This document shows positions 1 to 8,244 of a stretch of 18,540 nt of DNA, piece after piece. The notes below the pieces were generated by a model. It ran no database searches and was not told the origin of the DNA. It saw nothing but the letters and a program-made list of their open reading frames with translations. Every line of letters begins with the position of its first letter. Position 1 is the first letter of the stretch. Both the position numbers and the translations under genes were made by a program. Origin of the DNA: an uncultured Prevotella sp. (lineage in GTDB: Bacteria > Bacteroidota > Bacteroidia > Bacteroidales > Bacteroidaceae); assembly GCA_934230115.1 (NCBI GenBank), contig CAKQEI010000049.1:1-18540 (forward strand), given 5' to 3'.

Positions 1-20
1 AGTAAAGGATTTAATTGAGA

Positions 21-170
21 GTGAAGTATTTTAGTAAAACAACAAGAAAAGTGTAAAGTAAAATCAGTTAAAGTCAATATATATTAAATGGCAAAGTAAA
101 TACATAATACTTTACCATTTAATATATAATACTTCACCTTTTATATATATATTACTTTGCCAAGTAATAT
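21..170. repeat. AT-rich array of TACTTYRCC motifs and palindromes upstream of purL
   Basis: This fills most of the gene-free stretch 1-315, in which I see no plausible gene. Copies of a 8-9 bp motif occur in both orientations: reverse copies at 21-28 (GTGAAGTA), 53-60 (GTAAAGTA) and 90-98 (GGCAAAGTA), then forward copies at 108-116 (TACTTTACC), 130-138 (TACTTCACC) and 153-161 (TACTTTGCC). The forward copies are 22-23 bp apart, about two helical turns. The central pair lies in a long inverted repeat: 78-98 pairs with 108-128 with one mismatch around a 9-nt loop. A second palindrome pairs 148-157 with 162-171 around TGCC. It could be an operator array, a transcript-end structure of the unseen upstream gene, or a degenerate palindromic element. 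Function is unknown. Confidence 0.6.
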
Positions 171-264
171 AATATTCCATCAAACTTCTTATCCATACGT
201 TCAAAAAATCTGATTTCTTCTATACTTATGTATTAAAAACATTCTCTCGTCCAAAAAAAAGTAG

Positions 265-272
265 TAACTTTG
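265..272 (+). promoter_or_regulatory. Probable -7 element of the purL promoter
   Basis: TAACTTTG matches the Bacteroidota -7 consensus TAnnTTTG exactly. It would place the transcript start near 279 and give a leader of about 35 nt before purL. No clear TTTG -33 box lies 19-21 nt upstream, so the promoter is either weak or helped by a factor binding the repeats at 21-170. Confidence 0.55.
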
Positions 273-315
273 CAGACAAATCAGAATTTAATTTCCAAAA
301 CACTATACAAGCAGT

Positions 316-3300
316 ATGATTTTATTTTTCATGACTCCAAGCAAGAGCGTGATTGCCACAGAAGTGGATCACCAGCTCTCTCAAGACGAGATCAATGAAC
401 TGTGTTGGCTTTACGGCGGTGCCACTCTCATTGAGGGTGAGACTGTCGAGGGATTCTTTGTGGGTCCGCGCCGCGAAATGATTACTCCGTGGAGTACGAA
501 TGCCGTAGAGATAACTCAGAACATGAGCCTCCACGGCATTTCGCGTATTGAGGAATATTTCCCAGTAAGCTCCAAGGATGCCGACCATGACCCTATGCTC
601 CAACGCATGTACGAAGGTTTGGACCAGACGGTTTTCACCGTCAATCACCAGCCTGAGCCTATCAAGCGTGTGGAGAACATCGAGGAATACAACGAGCAGG
701 AAGGCTTGGCACTCTCGGCTGAGGAGATTGAGTATCTCCACAAGATCGAGAAGGAGCTGGGCAGACCATTGACCGACTCTGAAATCTTCGGTTTCGCACA
801 GATCAACTCTGAGCACTGTCGCCACAAGATTTTCGGCGGCACATTCATCATCGACGGCAAAGAGATGGAGTCGTCGCTGTTTGCTATGATCAAGCAGACC
901 ACCAAGGAGAACCCTAATAAGATTCTCTCTGCTTATAAGGATAATGTGGCTTTCGCCCAGGGTCCGGTTGTAGAGCAGTTTGCTCCAAAGGACCAGTCTA
1001 CATCTGATTACTTCCAGGTGAAGGACATTGAGAGCGTCATCTCACTCAAGGCCGAGACCCACAACTTCCCTACTACTGTGGAGCCTTTCAACGGTGCCGC
1101 TACCGGTACTGGCGGTGAGATTCGCGACCGTATGGGTGGTGGTGTAGGCTCATGGCCTATTGCCGGTACTGCCGTATACATGACAGCTTACCCGCGTCTT
1201 AAGGACGACGACAACCAGACACGCGACTGGGAGGACATCATGCCCGTGCGCAAATGGTTGTATCAGACTCCTGAGCAGATTCTTATCAAGGCTTCTAATG
1301 GTGCATCTGACTTCGGCAACAAGTTCGGTCAGCCGCTTATCACCGGTTCTGTGCTTACATTCGAGCACCAGGAGGGTGAGGAGAAGTATGCCTACGACAA
1401 GGTTATCATGCTTGCAGGTGGCGTGGGCTACGGCACCAAGCGCGACTGCCTCAAGAAGGAACCACAGAAGGGCAACAAGGTTGTTGTTGTAGGTGGCGAC
1501 AACTATCGCATCGGTCTTGGCGGTGGCTCTGTATCATCAGTAGACACTGGCCGCTATTCCAACGGCATCGAGCTTAACGCTGTTCAGCGTGCCAACCCAG
1601 AGATGCAGAAGCGTGCATACAACTTGGTTCGCGCTCTTTGCGAGGAAGATGTCAACCCTGTAGTTAGTATCCACGACCACGGTTCAGCAGGTCACCTCAA
1701 CTGTCTCTCGGAGCTTGTTGAGGAATGTGGCGGCGAGATTGACATGACTAAGTTGCCTATCGGCGACAAGACTCTCTCGGCAAAGGAAATCATTGCCAAC
1801 GAGAGCCAGGAGCGTATGGGCTTGCTCATCGACGAGAAGCACATCGGCCACGTGCGCCGCATCGCAGAGCGCGAGCGTGCTCCGCTGTATGTAGTAGGCG
1901 AGACAACTGGCGACGCCCACTTCTCATTCAAGCAGGGCGACGGCGTGAAGCCTTTCGACCTCGACGTGGCTCAGATGTTCGGTCACTCGCCGAAGACTAT
2001 CATGCGCGACGAGACCGTGGAGCGTCACTACAAGGACGCTGAATATACTCACGAGGAAACTTCAGAGAATGGCAAGGACGACGTTCTCGACAAATATGTA
2101 AGCCGCGTTCTGCAGCTTGAGGCTGTGGCATGTAAGGACTGGTTGACCAATAAGGTTGACCGTTCGGTTACTGGCAAGATTGCACGCCAGCAGTGCCAGG
2201 GCGAGATTCAGTTGCCACTTTCCGACTGTGGTGTTGTAGCTCTCGACTACCGTGGCAAGAAGGGTATCGCTACCGCTCTTGGACATGCTCCTCAGGCAGG
2301 TTTGGCCTCACCCGAGGCAGGCTCAGTACTTTCTGTAGCCGAGGCCCTCACCAACATCGTTTGGGCTCCTTTGGCCGATGGCATGAACAGCCTTTCACTC
2401 TCAGCCAACTGGATGTGGCCTTGCCGCTCGCAGAAGGGCGAGGACGCTCGTCTCTACAGTGCAGTTAAGGCATTGAGCGAGTTCTGTATCGACTTGAAGA
2501 TTAACGTTCCTACTGGCAAGGACTCTCTGTCGCTGACACAGCAGTATCCTAACGGCGAGAAGATTATCGCTCCGGGCACCGTTATCGTGAGCGCAGGTGG
2601 CGAGGTTTCAGACATCCGCAAGGTTGTTTCGCCAGTTCTCGTGAACGACAAGAACTCTTCACTCTATCATATCGACTTCTCATTCGACGAGCAGCGTCTC
2701 GGTGGCAGCGCCTTCGCACAGAGCCTTGGCTTCGTGGGCGACGATGTTCCTACCGTAAAGAACCCTGAATACTTTGCCGACTGCTTCAATGCAGTTCAGG
2801 ACATGATTCAGAAGGGTTGGATCATGGCAGGTCATGACATCTCTGCCGGTGGTCTTATCACTACATTGCTTGAAATGTGCTTCGCCAACAAGGAAGGCGG
2901 TATGAGCATCAACCTCCACAACCTTGCCGGCAACGACGTTATCAAGATGTTGCTTGCTGAGAATCCGGGTGTTGTCATCCAGGTTTCTGACAAGTTCAAG
3001 GAGGAGTTCAAGAAATACATGGAGGACAACGGTATCGGCTACGCCAAGATTGGCTACCCCACTCCGTCAGAGCGCACTATCGTCATCAAGAAGGACGAGT
3101 ATACTCACACCTTCGACATCGATGCTTTGCGCGACACATGGTTCAAGACTTCTTACCTGCTCGACCGCGACCAGAGCTTCAACGGTTGTGCTGCCAAGCG
3201 CCGCGACAACTACAAGAAGCAGCCATTGGAGATGAAGTTCCACGACTCATTCAAGGGCACTCTTGAGAGCTACGGCATCTCTGCCGACCGTCGCACAGCT

Positions 3301-4059
3301 TCAGGCGTCAAGGCTGCCATCATCCGTGAGAAGGGTACAAATGGTGAGCGCGAGATGGCTTACTCACTCTATCTTGCTGGCTTCGATGTTAAGGACGTCA
3401 TGATGACCGACCTTATCACTGGCCGCGAGACTCTTGAGGATGTCAACATGATTGTGTTCTGTGGTGGATTCTCCAACTCCGACGTTCTTGGTTCGGCTAA
3501 GGGCTGGGCTGGCGCATTCCTCTTCAACCCGAAGGCTAAGGAGGCTCTCGACAAGTTCTATGCCCGCAAGGACACTCTGTCGCTTGGTATCTGCAACGGT
3601 TGCCAGCTTATGGTTGAGCTCAACCTTATCAACCCTGAGCACGAGAAGCACACACGCATGCTGCACAACAACTCACACAAGTTTGAGAGCACATTCCTCG
3701 GCTTGGAGATTCCGCAGAACAACAGCGTGATGTTCTCTTCACTCAGCGGCGACAAGCTCGGCATCTGGGTGGCTCACGGCGAAGGCAAGTTCTCATTGCC
3801 AGAGTCAGAGGACAAATATAATGTTGTGGCCCGCTACAACTATGCTGAATATCCTGGCAATCCGAACGGTTCTGACTACAACGTAGCTGGTATCTGCTCG
3901 GCAGACGGTCGCCACTTGGCTATGATGCCTCACTTGGAGCGTGCCATCTTCCCATGGCAGAACGCTTGGTATCCAGCCGATCACCGTCAGGACGACGTTA
4001 CTCCGTGGATCGAAGCTTTCGTAAATGCACGTAAGTGGATTGAGAACTTCGGCAAGTAA
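316..4059 (+). CDS. purL: Phosphoribosylformylglycinamidine synthase, large single-chain type
   Basis: Fourth step of purine synthesis: turns formylglycinamide ribotide, glutamine and ATP into the amidine (FGAM) in the cytoplasm. At 1247 residues it is the fused form with N-terminal PurS-like, synthase and glutaminase domains in one chain, as in Bacteroidota and Proteobacteria. Visible marks: the AIRS-type nucleotide-binding stretch SLKAETHNFPT (residues 243-253) followed by FNGAATGTGGEIRD, the glycine-rich RIGLGGGSVSS, a second synthase half with MAGHDISAGG, and a C-terminal class I glutamine amidotransferase with nucleophile Cys1093 in LGICNGCQ and His1206/Glu1208 in PHLER. The start is set at 316 because MILFF-TPS is, from memory, how Bacteroidales PurL begins; a second Met at residue 6 is possible. 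It is a lone gene with its own promoter and terminator. Codon choice is strongly biased (AAG, GAC, TTC), as in highly expressed genes. No frameshift or missing motif seen. Confidence 0.97.
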   Translation: MILFFMTPSKSVIATEVDHQLSQDEINELCWLYGGATLIEGETVEGFFVGPRREMITPWSTNAVEITQNMSLHGISRIEEYFPVSSKDADHDPMLQRMYEGLDQTVFTVNHQPEPIKRVENIEEYNEQEGLALSAEEIEYLHKIEKELGRPLTDSEIFGFAQINSEHCRHKIFGGTFIIDGKEMESSLFAMIKQTTKENPNKILSAYKDNVAFAQGPVVEQFAPKDQSTSDYFQVKDIESVISLKAETHNFPTTVEPFNGAATGTGGEIRDRMGGGVGSWPIAGTAVYMTAYPRLKDDDNQTRDWEDIMPVRKWLYQTPEQILIKASNGASDFGNKFGQPLITGSVLTFEHQEGEEKYAYDKVIMLAGGVGYGTKRDCLKKEPQKGNKVVVVGGDNYRIGLGGGSVSSVDTGRYSNGIELNAVQRANPEMQKRAYNLVRALCEEDVNPVVSIHDHGSAGHLNCLSELVEECGGEIDMTKLPIGDKTLSAKEIIANESQERMGLLIDEKHIGHVRRIAERERAPLYVVGETTGDAHFSFKQGDGVKPFDLDVAQMFGHSPKTIMRDETVERHYKDAEYTHEETSENGKDDVLDKYVSRVLQLEAVACKDWLTNKVDRSVTGKIARQQCQGEIQLPLSDCGVVALDYRGKKGIATALGHAPQAGLASPEAGSVLSVAEALTNIVWAPLADGMNSLSLSANWMWPCRSQKGEDARLYSAVKALSEFCIDLKINVPTGKDSLSLTQQYPNGEKIIAPGTVIVSAGGEVSDIRKVVSPVLVNDKNSSLYHIDFSFDEQRLGGSAFAQSLGFVGDDVPTVKNPEYFADCFNAVQDMIQKGWIMAGHDISAGGLITTLLEMCFANKEGGMSINLHNLAGNDVIKMLLAENPGVVIQVSDKFKEEFKKYMEDNGIGYAKIGYPTPSERTIVIKKDEYTHTFDIDALRDTWFKTSYLLDRDQSFNGCAAKRRDNYKKQPLEMKFHDSFKGTLESYGISADRRTASGVKAAIIREKGTNGEREMAYSLYLAGFDVKDVMMTDLITGRETLEDVNMIVFCGGFSNSDVLGSAKGWAGAFLFNPKAKEALDKFYARKDTLSLGICNGCQLMVELNLINPEHEKHTRMLHNNSHKFESTFLGLEIPQNNSVMFSSLSGDKLGIWVAHGEGKFSLPESEDKYNVVARYNYAEYPGNPNGSDYNVAGICSADGRHLAMMPHLERAIFPWQNAWYPADHRQDDVTPWIEAFVNARKWIENFGK

Positions 4060-4080
4060 TAAATAGTATATAAAAAGAAA

Positions 4081-4145
4081 GGGTGTTTCAAAGGGGAAGT
4101 AAACAATGTTATAAACATAACTCCTTTTTGAAACACCTTTTTTTT
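4081..4145 (+). terminator. Intrinsic terminator after purL
   Basis: Bases 4082-4092 pair perfectly with 4127-4137 (GGTGTTTCAAA against TTTGAAACACC), possibly extended by GG/CC pairs, with a loop of about 34 nt and a run of eight T directly after. The T-run ends only 17 nt before the next gene's start. Confidence 0.8.
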
Positions 4146-4162
4146 CAAAACAATAATGAAAG

Positions 4163-4708
4163 ATGCAAAACTTCTACGTCAATGCCTTCCGCATATTCTT
4201 CAAGATAGGGCTCTTCACATTGGGAGGTGGCTATGCCATGATTCCTGTCATTGAGAACGAAATCGTAGACCGACGCAAATGGATGAACCGCAAGGACTTT
4301 GTCGACCTCCTCGCTGTGGCACAAACATGTCCAGGAGCCTTGGCTGTGAATATAAGCGTGTTCGTTGGCTACAAACTAAGAAAACTTCCAGGCGCAATAT
4401 GTACTACTCTCGGCGTAGCCTTGCCGTCATTCCTCATCATATTGCTCGTGGCTATGTTCTTCCATAAGTTCCAGGACAACGAAATAGTGAAGTCTTTATT
4501 CAACGGCATTCGTCCGGCTGTAGTGGCTCTTATCGCTGCCCCAGTGTTCAGTCTTGCACGTACGGCACATATCGGATGGACCAATTTCTGGATACCCATC
4601 ATCTGCGCCTTGCTCATTTATCTGCTTGGCGTCAATCCAGTGTATGTGCTTGTGGCAGCAGGAACATGCGGTTATCTTTTCGGACTTTTAGTGAAACCTA
4701 CAGAATAA
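4163..4708 (+). CDS. CHR-family (chromate transporter) half-size membrane protein, first of a pair
   Basis: Integral membrane protein of the CHR family (Chromate_transp, ChrA type), 181 residues, i.e. one of the two homologous halves that are fused in full-length ChrA. The family signature is clear: FKIGLFTLGGGYAMIPVIE (residues 13-31) and an AVAQTCPGALAVN block (51-63), followed by several hydrophobic segments. The block has PGA where the partner has PGP. Members export chromate in some bacteria, but many short-chain pairs have untested substrates, so chromate resistance is not shown here. The partner gene begins 6 nt downstream, so the two are surely co-transcribed and probably act as a heteromer. 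I see no TAnnTTTG promoter between the purL terminator and this gene. Confidence 0.9.
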   Translation: MQNFYVNAFRIFFKIGLFTLGGGYAMIPVIENEIVDRRKWMNRKDFVDLLAVAQTCPGALAVNISVFVGYKLRKLPGAICTTLGVALPSFLIILLVAMFFHKFQDNEIVKSLFNGIRPAVVALIAAPVFSLARTAHIGWTNFWIPIICALLIYLLGVNPVYVLVAAGTCGYLFGLLVKPTE

Positions 4709-4714
4709 TAGACT

Positions 4715-5290
4715 ATGCTTTTTCTTAAGTTGTTTTTCTCGTTCTTCAAGATAGGACTCTTCAGCTTTGGGGGCGGCTACAGCATGATACCACTCCTGCA
4801 AAGCGAACTGGTTTACGACCAAGCTTGGATGTCGTCGGCTGAGTTCACCAACATTGTGGCTTTAAGCCAAATGACTCCCGGCCCTATCGGAGTGAATGCC
4901 GCCACCTATTGCGGATATACAGCCGCACACAATGCAGGCATGAGCGAATGGTTATGCACTCTTGGCAGTGCCACAGCCACCTTCGCCCTCATACTCCCTT
5001 CGTTCATTATAATGATTCTCATCTGCCGCCTGTTTATGCGATACATCAACTCGCCGCAAATGCAGAGCATAATGTCGGGTCTGCGCCCCTCCATTGTAGG
5101 ACTCATAGCGGCAGCAGCCTTGCTGATGATGAACCGCGAGAACTTCTCGTCAATCAACATCAACCCTTGGCAGTTCTGGATAAGCGTATTCATATTTGCC
5201 GCCACATTCATAGGAACAAGAATCATGAAAATCAATCCAATACGCATGATTTGCTGGGCGGCGTTTGCAGGATTGATGCTGCTTTACTAA
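4715..5290 (+). CDS. CHR-family (chromate transporter) half-size membrane protein, second of a pair
   Basis: Second half-size CHR protein, 191 residues, homologous to its upstream neighbour. It shows FFKIGLFSFGGGYSMIP (residues 10-26), SQMTPGPIGVNAATYCGY (51-68) with the canonical PGP, and hydrophobic stretches consistent with about five or six membrane spans. Tandem short CHR genes of this kind are thought to form one two-subunit transporter with opposite membrane orientations; the 6-nt spacing supports coupled expression. Substrate is inferred from family only. The gene ends 15 nt before a very strong hairpin that separates it from the convergent peptidase gene. Confidence 0.9.
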   Translation: MLFLKLFFSFFKIGLFSFGGGYSMIPLLQSELVYDQAWMSSAEFTNIVALSQMTPGPIGVNAATYCGYTAAHNAGMSEWLCTLGSATATFALILPSFIIMILICRLFMRYINSPQMQSIMSGLRPSIVGLIAAAALLMMNRENFSSININPWQFWISVFIFAATFIGTRIMKINPIRMICWAAFAGLMLLY

Positions 5291-5305
5291 TATTTCTCAG
5301 AATAA

Positions 5306-5376
5306 GAGGGTGTGTCAAAACTCAAACAATGCGGGCTTTCAGCCCGCATTGTTTGAGTTTTGACACGCCCTCATTA
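5306..5376. terminator. 32-bp hairpin, probable bidirectional terminator
   Basis: Bases 5306-5337 pair with 5341-5372 over 32 bp with a single G-T wobble and a 3-nt loop (TTC). It lies between convergent genes (CHR pair and M28 peptidase), with T-rich sequence after it on the plus strand. The outer arm GGTGTGTCAAAA resembles the arm of the purL terminator. It is much longer than an ordinary terminator. Confidence 0.75.
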
Positions 5377-5388
5377 TTTTTATTCCAA

Positions 5389-6444
5389 TTAATATTCTGC
5401 CTCATTTGCCAAATGCCACGTTGTGAGATACGAGGCACGTATGATGTCGGTGAGCTTAGGATAGTTGATTGTTGAAGCCTCGTCCGACGGGAAGTTGTAG
5501 TTGGGCTGTCCGCCAGTATGATACCACACGATAGGCACTCCCTTAAGATGGAACGAAGACTGGTCGCTGCCTCCTATGGGATTGTCCCATGCACGGTAGT
5601 CGGGGTCGAAGCAGAAGTTATGCTTTGCCATGTCTGCCTTGAGCCAATCGCCAATCTTGGGATGCGACGCAGTGAAGAAATACATCAGGTAGCGACTGTC
5701 GGTTCCACTGCCCACCATATCGAAGTTGAGATAACCCTTCACCTTCGACATATCCTTGTAGTTCTGAGTGAAATAGCGCGAACCAAGCAAACCGAACTCC
5801 TCGCCATCCCAGAAGGCAAAGACAATAGTGCGCTCTGGTGTCGCACCACTTGCCACGAAAGCCTTCATAATCTGCAAAACAGCAGCTACACCCGAAGCAT
5901 TATCATCGGCTCCATTATATATCTTGTCGCCTTCAATATCAGAATATACACCCTCATGGTCGAGATGCGCACCTACAACAACCATTTCATCGGTCTTCTT
6001 GCCCGGCAATACAGCAAGCACATTGCTCAAATTCATAGTACGATGCACTTGTTTCTTTATTTCGGCAATAGAGTCTGCCTCAACAAAATACTTCACGCCA
6101 CGCTTCAACTTCTGCACGGCACATGCCTCAAACGGCTGCTCGTAAGAGTCGCCAAGGAAAGGCTTCAGTCCTGCCTGACGTATTTGCGAGATAATATACT
6201 GCTTGGCAATGCGCGAGCCACGCTCTCCCGCACGTCGTCCCTCCAAGAGGTCGTCGGCAAGGAAATACACATGGGCACGTGCGGCGTCCTCAGTAATAGA
6301 ACTCAGTCCAGCCTCACACTGGGCAGCGATTTGTTTTGCATTAACCTTCGTCGAATTCTTCGACGCTTTGCTGTTTGCTGCATTAGCAGGTGTGGCGAGC
6401 ACAAAGGCTGCAGCCACAGACAGCAGAAATGTAGTTTGCTTCAT
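5389..6444 (-). CDS. Secreted M28-family zinc peptidase
   Basis: Exported metallopeptidase of the M28 (aminopeptidase Y/S, glutaminyl cyclase-like) family, 351 residues. An N-terminal signal peptide (MKQTTFLLSVAAAFVLATPANA) points to the periplasm or outside. The co-catalytic zinc site is complete: His160 and Asp162 in GAHLDHEG, Asp180 in NGADDNASG, Glu215/Glu216 in DGEEFG, Asp242 in LNFDMVG and His309 in WYHTGG. Family members cleave N-terminal residues from peptides; specificity cannot be read from sequence, and glutaminyl cyclase relatives share this fold. It is transcribed alone from a well-formed promoter and ends 16 nt short of the shared hairpin with the CHR pair. The start at 6444 is fixed by the signal peptide. 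Confidence 0.92.
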   Translation of the reverse strand: MKQTTFLLSVAAAFVLATPANAANSKASKNSTKVNAKQIAAQCEAGLSSITEDAARAHVYFLADDLLEGRRAGERGSRIAKQYIISQIRQAGLKPFLGDSYEQPFEACAVQKLKRGVKYFVEADSIAEIKKQVHRTMNLSNVLAVLPGKKTDEMVVVGAHLDHEGVYSDIEGDKIYNGADDNASGVAAVLQIMKAFVASGATPERTIVFAFWDGEEFGLLGSRYFTQNYKDMSKVKGYLNFDMVGSGTDSRYLMYFFTASHPKIGDWLKADMAKHNFCFDPDYRAWDNPIGGSDQSSFHLKGVPIVWYHTGGQPNYNFPSDEASTINYPKLTDIIRASYLTTWHLANEAEY

Positions 6445-6463
6445 TTGTTATTATTTATGTTTG

Positions 6464-6479
6464 TTATTATTATTATTAT
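6464..6479. repeat. Short TTA microsatellite in the peptidase leader
   Basis: About five consecutive TTA triplets lie in the 5' leader of the M28 gene, between its promoter and start codon. Such tracts can slip in length; no functional claim is made. Confidence 0.4.
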
Positions 6480-6513
6480 CAATGATTGATGCTGATTGTT
6501 GGTTTTTCTTGTG

Positions 6514-6544
6514 CAAACATACTAAAAAACCTTGGTATATCAAA
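6514..6544 (-). promoter_or_regulatory. Bacteroidota-type promoter of the M28 peptidase gene
   Basis: On the minus strand, TTTG (6541-6544), then exactly 19 nt, then TATGTTTG (6514-6521), matching the consensus TTTG-N19-21-TAnnTTTG. The transcript would start near 6508, giving a leader of about 65 nt. Confidence 0.75.
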
Positions 6545-6593
6545 ACTTAGGAAGTTATTAAATTGAAATTTAGGTAAATCCATCAATATTAAT

Positions 6594-6624
6594 TTTGTCA
6601 TATAAAGCGAATATTGTAACTTTG
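6594..6624 (+). promoter_or_regulatory. Bacteroidota-type promoter of gpmI
   Basis: TTTG (6594-6597), 19 nt, TAACTTTG (6617-6624): a perfect match to the Bacteroidota housekeeping promoter. It lies about 45 nt upstream of the gpmI start and is divergent from the peptidase promoter. Confidence 0.8.
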
Positions 6625-6668
6625 CATGTTAGGAAATAAACACATTTTATATTATCATACACAACATT

Positions 6669-8192
6669 ATGGCAAAGAAAGCATTATTGATGATCCTCGA
6701 CGGATGGGGCATCGGCCAGCATGGCAAGGGAGACGTTATCTACAATACACCGACTCCTTATCTCGACTATCTTACAGCAGTTTCAGCTCACTCACAGCTC
6801 CTCACCTGCGGCGAGGACGTTGGTCTGCCCGAAGGACAGATGGGCAACTCTGAGGTTGGTCACTTGAATATCGGTGCAGGACGTATCGTTTACCAGGACC
6901 TCGTTAAGATTAACCGCGCTTGCAAGGACGGCTCTATCCTCCAGAACAAGGAAATCGTTAAGGCTTACAGCTACGCTAAGGAGAATGGCAAGAAGCTCCA
7001 CATCATGGGCTTGACTTCTACCGGTGGCGTTCACTCTTCACTCGCCCATCTCTTCAAGTTCATCGAGATTGGCAAGGAGTATGGCTTGAACGACGTATAC
7101 GTACACTGCTTCATGGACGGTCGCGACACTGACCCGAAGTCGGGCAAGGGATTCATCGAGCAGGTACAGGAGTGCTGCTCTAAGAATGGCGCACACATCG
7201 CAAGCATCGTAGGTCGTTTCTATGCTATGGACCGCGACAAGCGTTGGGAGCGTGTTAAGGAGGCTTACGACCTTCTCGTTGAGGGCAAGGGCAAGCAGGC
7301 CGACGACATGGTTAAGGCAATGCAGGAGAGCTACGACGAGGGCGTAACCGACGAGTTCATCCTCCCTATCAACAACTCTACTGTTGACGGCACTATCCAG
7401 GAAGGCGACGTTGTTATCTTCATCAACTACCGCAACGACCGTGCCAAGGAGCTCACAGAGGTTCTCACACAGAAGGAGCACACTGAGGAAGGTATGCACA
7501 CAATCAAGGATCTGCAGTACTTCTGCATGACTCCGTACGACGCTTCATTCACTGGCGTTCACATCCTCTTCCCGAAGGAGAATGTAACCAACACTCTCGG
7601 TGAGTATCTCGCTGCTCAGGGCAAGCGTCAGCTCCACACTGCCGAGACAGAGAAGTATGCTCACGTGACATTCTTCTTCAACGGTGGTCGCGAGACTCCA
7701 TACGAGGGCGAGGACCGCATCCTTGTTCCTTCACCAAAGGTTGCCACATACGACCTCAAGCCTGAGATGAGCGCATACGAGGTTAAGGACAAGCTCGTTG
7801 GTGCTCTCAACACTCAGGAGTACGATTTCATCGTTGTTAACTTCGCCAACGGCGACATGGTGGGCCACACTGGTATCTACAATGCTATCGCAAAGGCTGT
7901 TCACGCTATCGACAACTGCGTTAAGGAAGTTGTTGAGACTGCCAAGGCTAACGACTACGAGACTATCATCATCGCTGACCACGGCAATGCCGACAACGCT
8001 ATCAACGAGGACGGTACTCCTAACACAGCCCACTCATTGAACCCGGTTCCGTTCATCTACGTTACAGACAACAACTCTGCAACTGTTAAGGACGGCCGTC
8101 TTGCCGACGTGGCTCCTTCTATCCTCCACATCTTGGGTCTTGAGAAGCCTGAGGATATGACTGGCGAAAACCTTATCCAGGACAACAAGTAA
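6669..8192 (+). CDS. gpmI: 2,3-bisphosphoglycerate-independent phosphoglycerate mutase
   Basis: Glycolytic enzyme interconverting 3- and 2-phosphoglycerate with two Mn ions and a phosphoserine intermediate, in the alkaline-phosphatase superfamily. At 507 residues it has the usual length. Seen directly: the N-terminal metal motif [10 protein letters not shown] (Asp11), the phosphoserine loop MGNSEVGH (Ser61), [12 protein letters not shown] in the inserted phosphotransferase domain, and ADHGNAD (Asp437, His438, Asp442) with [10 protein letters not shown] near the C-terminus. The start at 6669 ([14 protein letters not shown]) is standard. It is monocistronic, with its own promoter and terminator, and codon use is strongly biased as in purL, consistent with high expression. 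Confidence 0.97.
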   Translation: MAKKALLMILDGWGIGQHGKGDVIYNTPTPYLDYLTAVSAHSQLLTCGEDVGLPEGQMGNSEVGHLNIGAGRIVYQDLVKINRACKDGSILQNKEIVKAYSYAKENGKKLHIMGLTSTGGVHSSLAHLFKFIEIGKEYGLNDVYVHCFMDGRDTDPKSGKGFIEQVQECCSKNGAHIASIVGRFYAMDRDKRWERVKEAYDLLVEGKGKQADDMVKAMQESYDEGVTDEFILPINNSTVDGTIQEGDVVIFINYRNDRAKELTEVLTQKEHTEEGMHTIKDLQYFCMTPYDASFTGVHILFPKENVTNTLGEYLAAQGKRQLHTAETEKYAHVTFFFNGGRETPYEGEDRILVPSPKVATYDLKPEMSAYEVKDKLVGALNTQEYDFIVVNFANGDMVGHTGIYNAIAKAVHAIDNCVKEVVETAKANDYETIIIADHGNADNAINEDGTPNTAHSLNPVPFIYVTDNNSATVKDGRLADVAPSILHILGLEKPEDMTGENLIQDNK

Positions 8193-8208
8193 AAAAGAAT
8201 TAATATTC

Positions 8209-8244
8209 AGGAGGTCGAGCGCGAACGCTCGACCTCCTATTTTT
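8209..8244. terminator. Terminator shared by gpmI and the convergent ABC exporter gene
   Basis: Bases 8209-8221 pair with 8226-8238, a perfect 13-bp GC-rich stem with a CGAA loop, followed by ATTTTTA on the plus strand. On the minus strand an A/T-rich run (TTCTTTTTT) lies a little further downstream. It starts right at the stop codon of the exporter gene (8243), so it probably ends both transcripts. Confidence 0.85.

Noticed and set aside
21..170. Possible CRISPR array
   Set aside because: The repeat unit is only 8-9 bp, occurs in both orientations, and there are no uniform spacers or cas genes.
322..825. 167-residue open frame on the minus strand at the start of purL
   Set aside because: Antisense to the conserved PurL N-terminal domain, with no independent support.
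5518..6489. 323-residue open frame on the plus strand
   Set aside because: It lies opposite the M28 peptidase, which has a signal peptide and a complete zinc site. The translation is rich in Cys, His and Leu with no recognisable motif.
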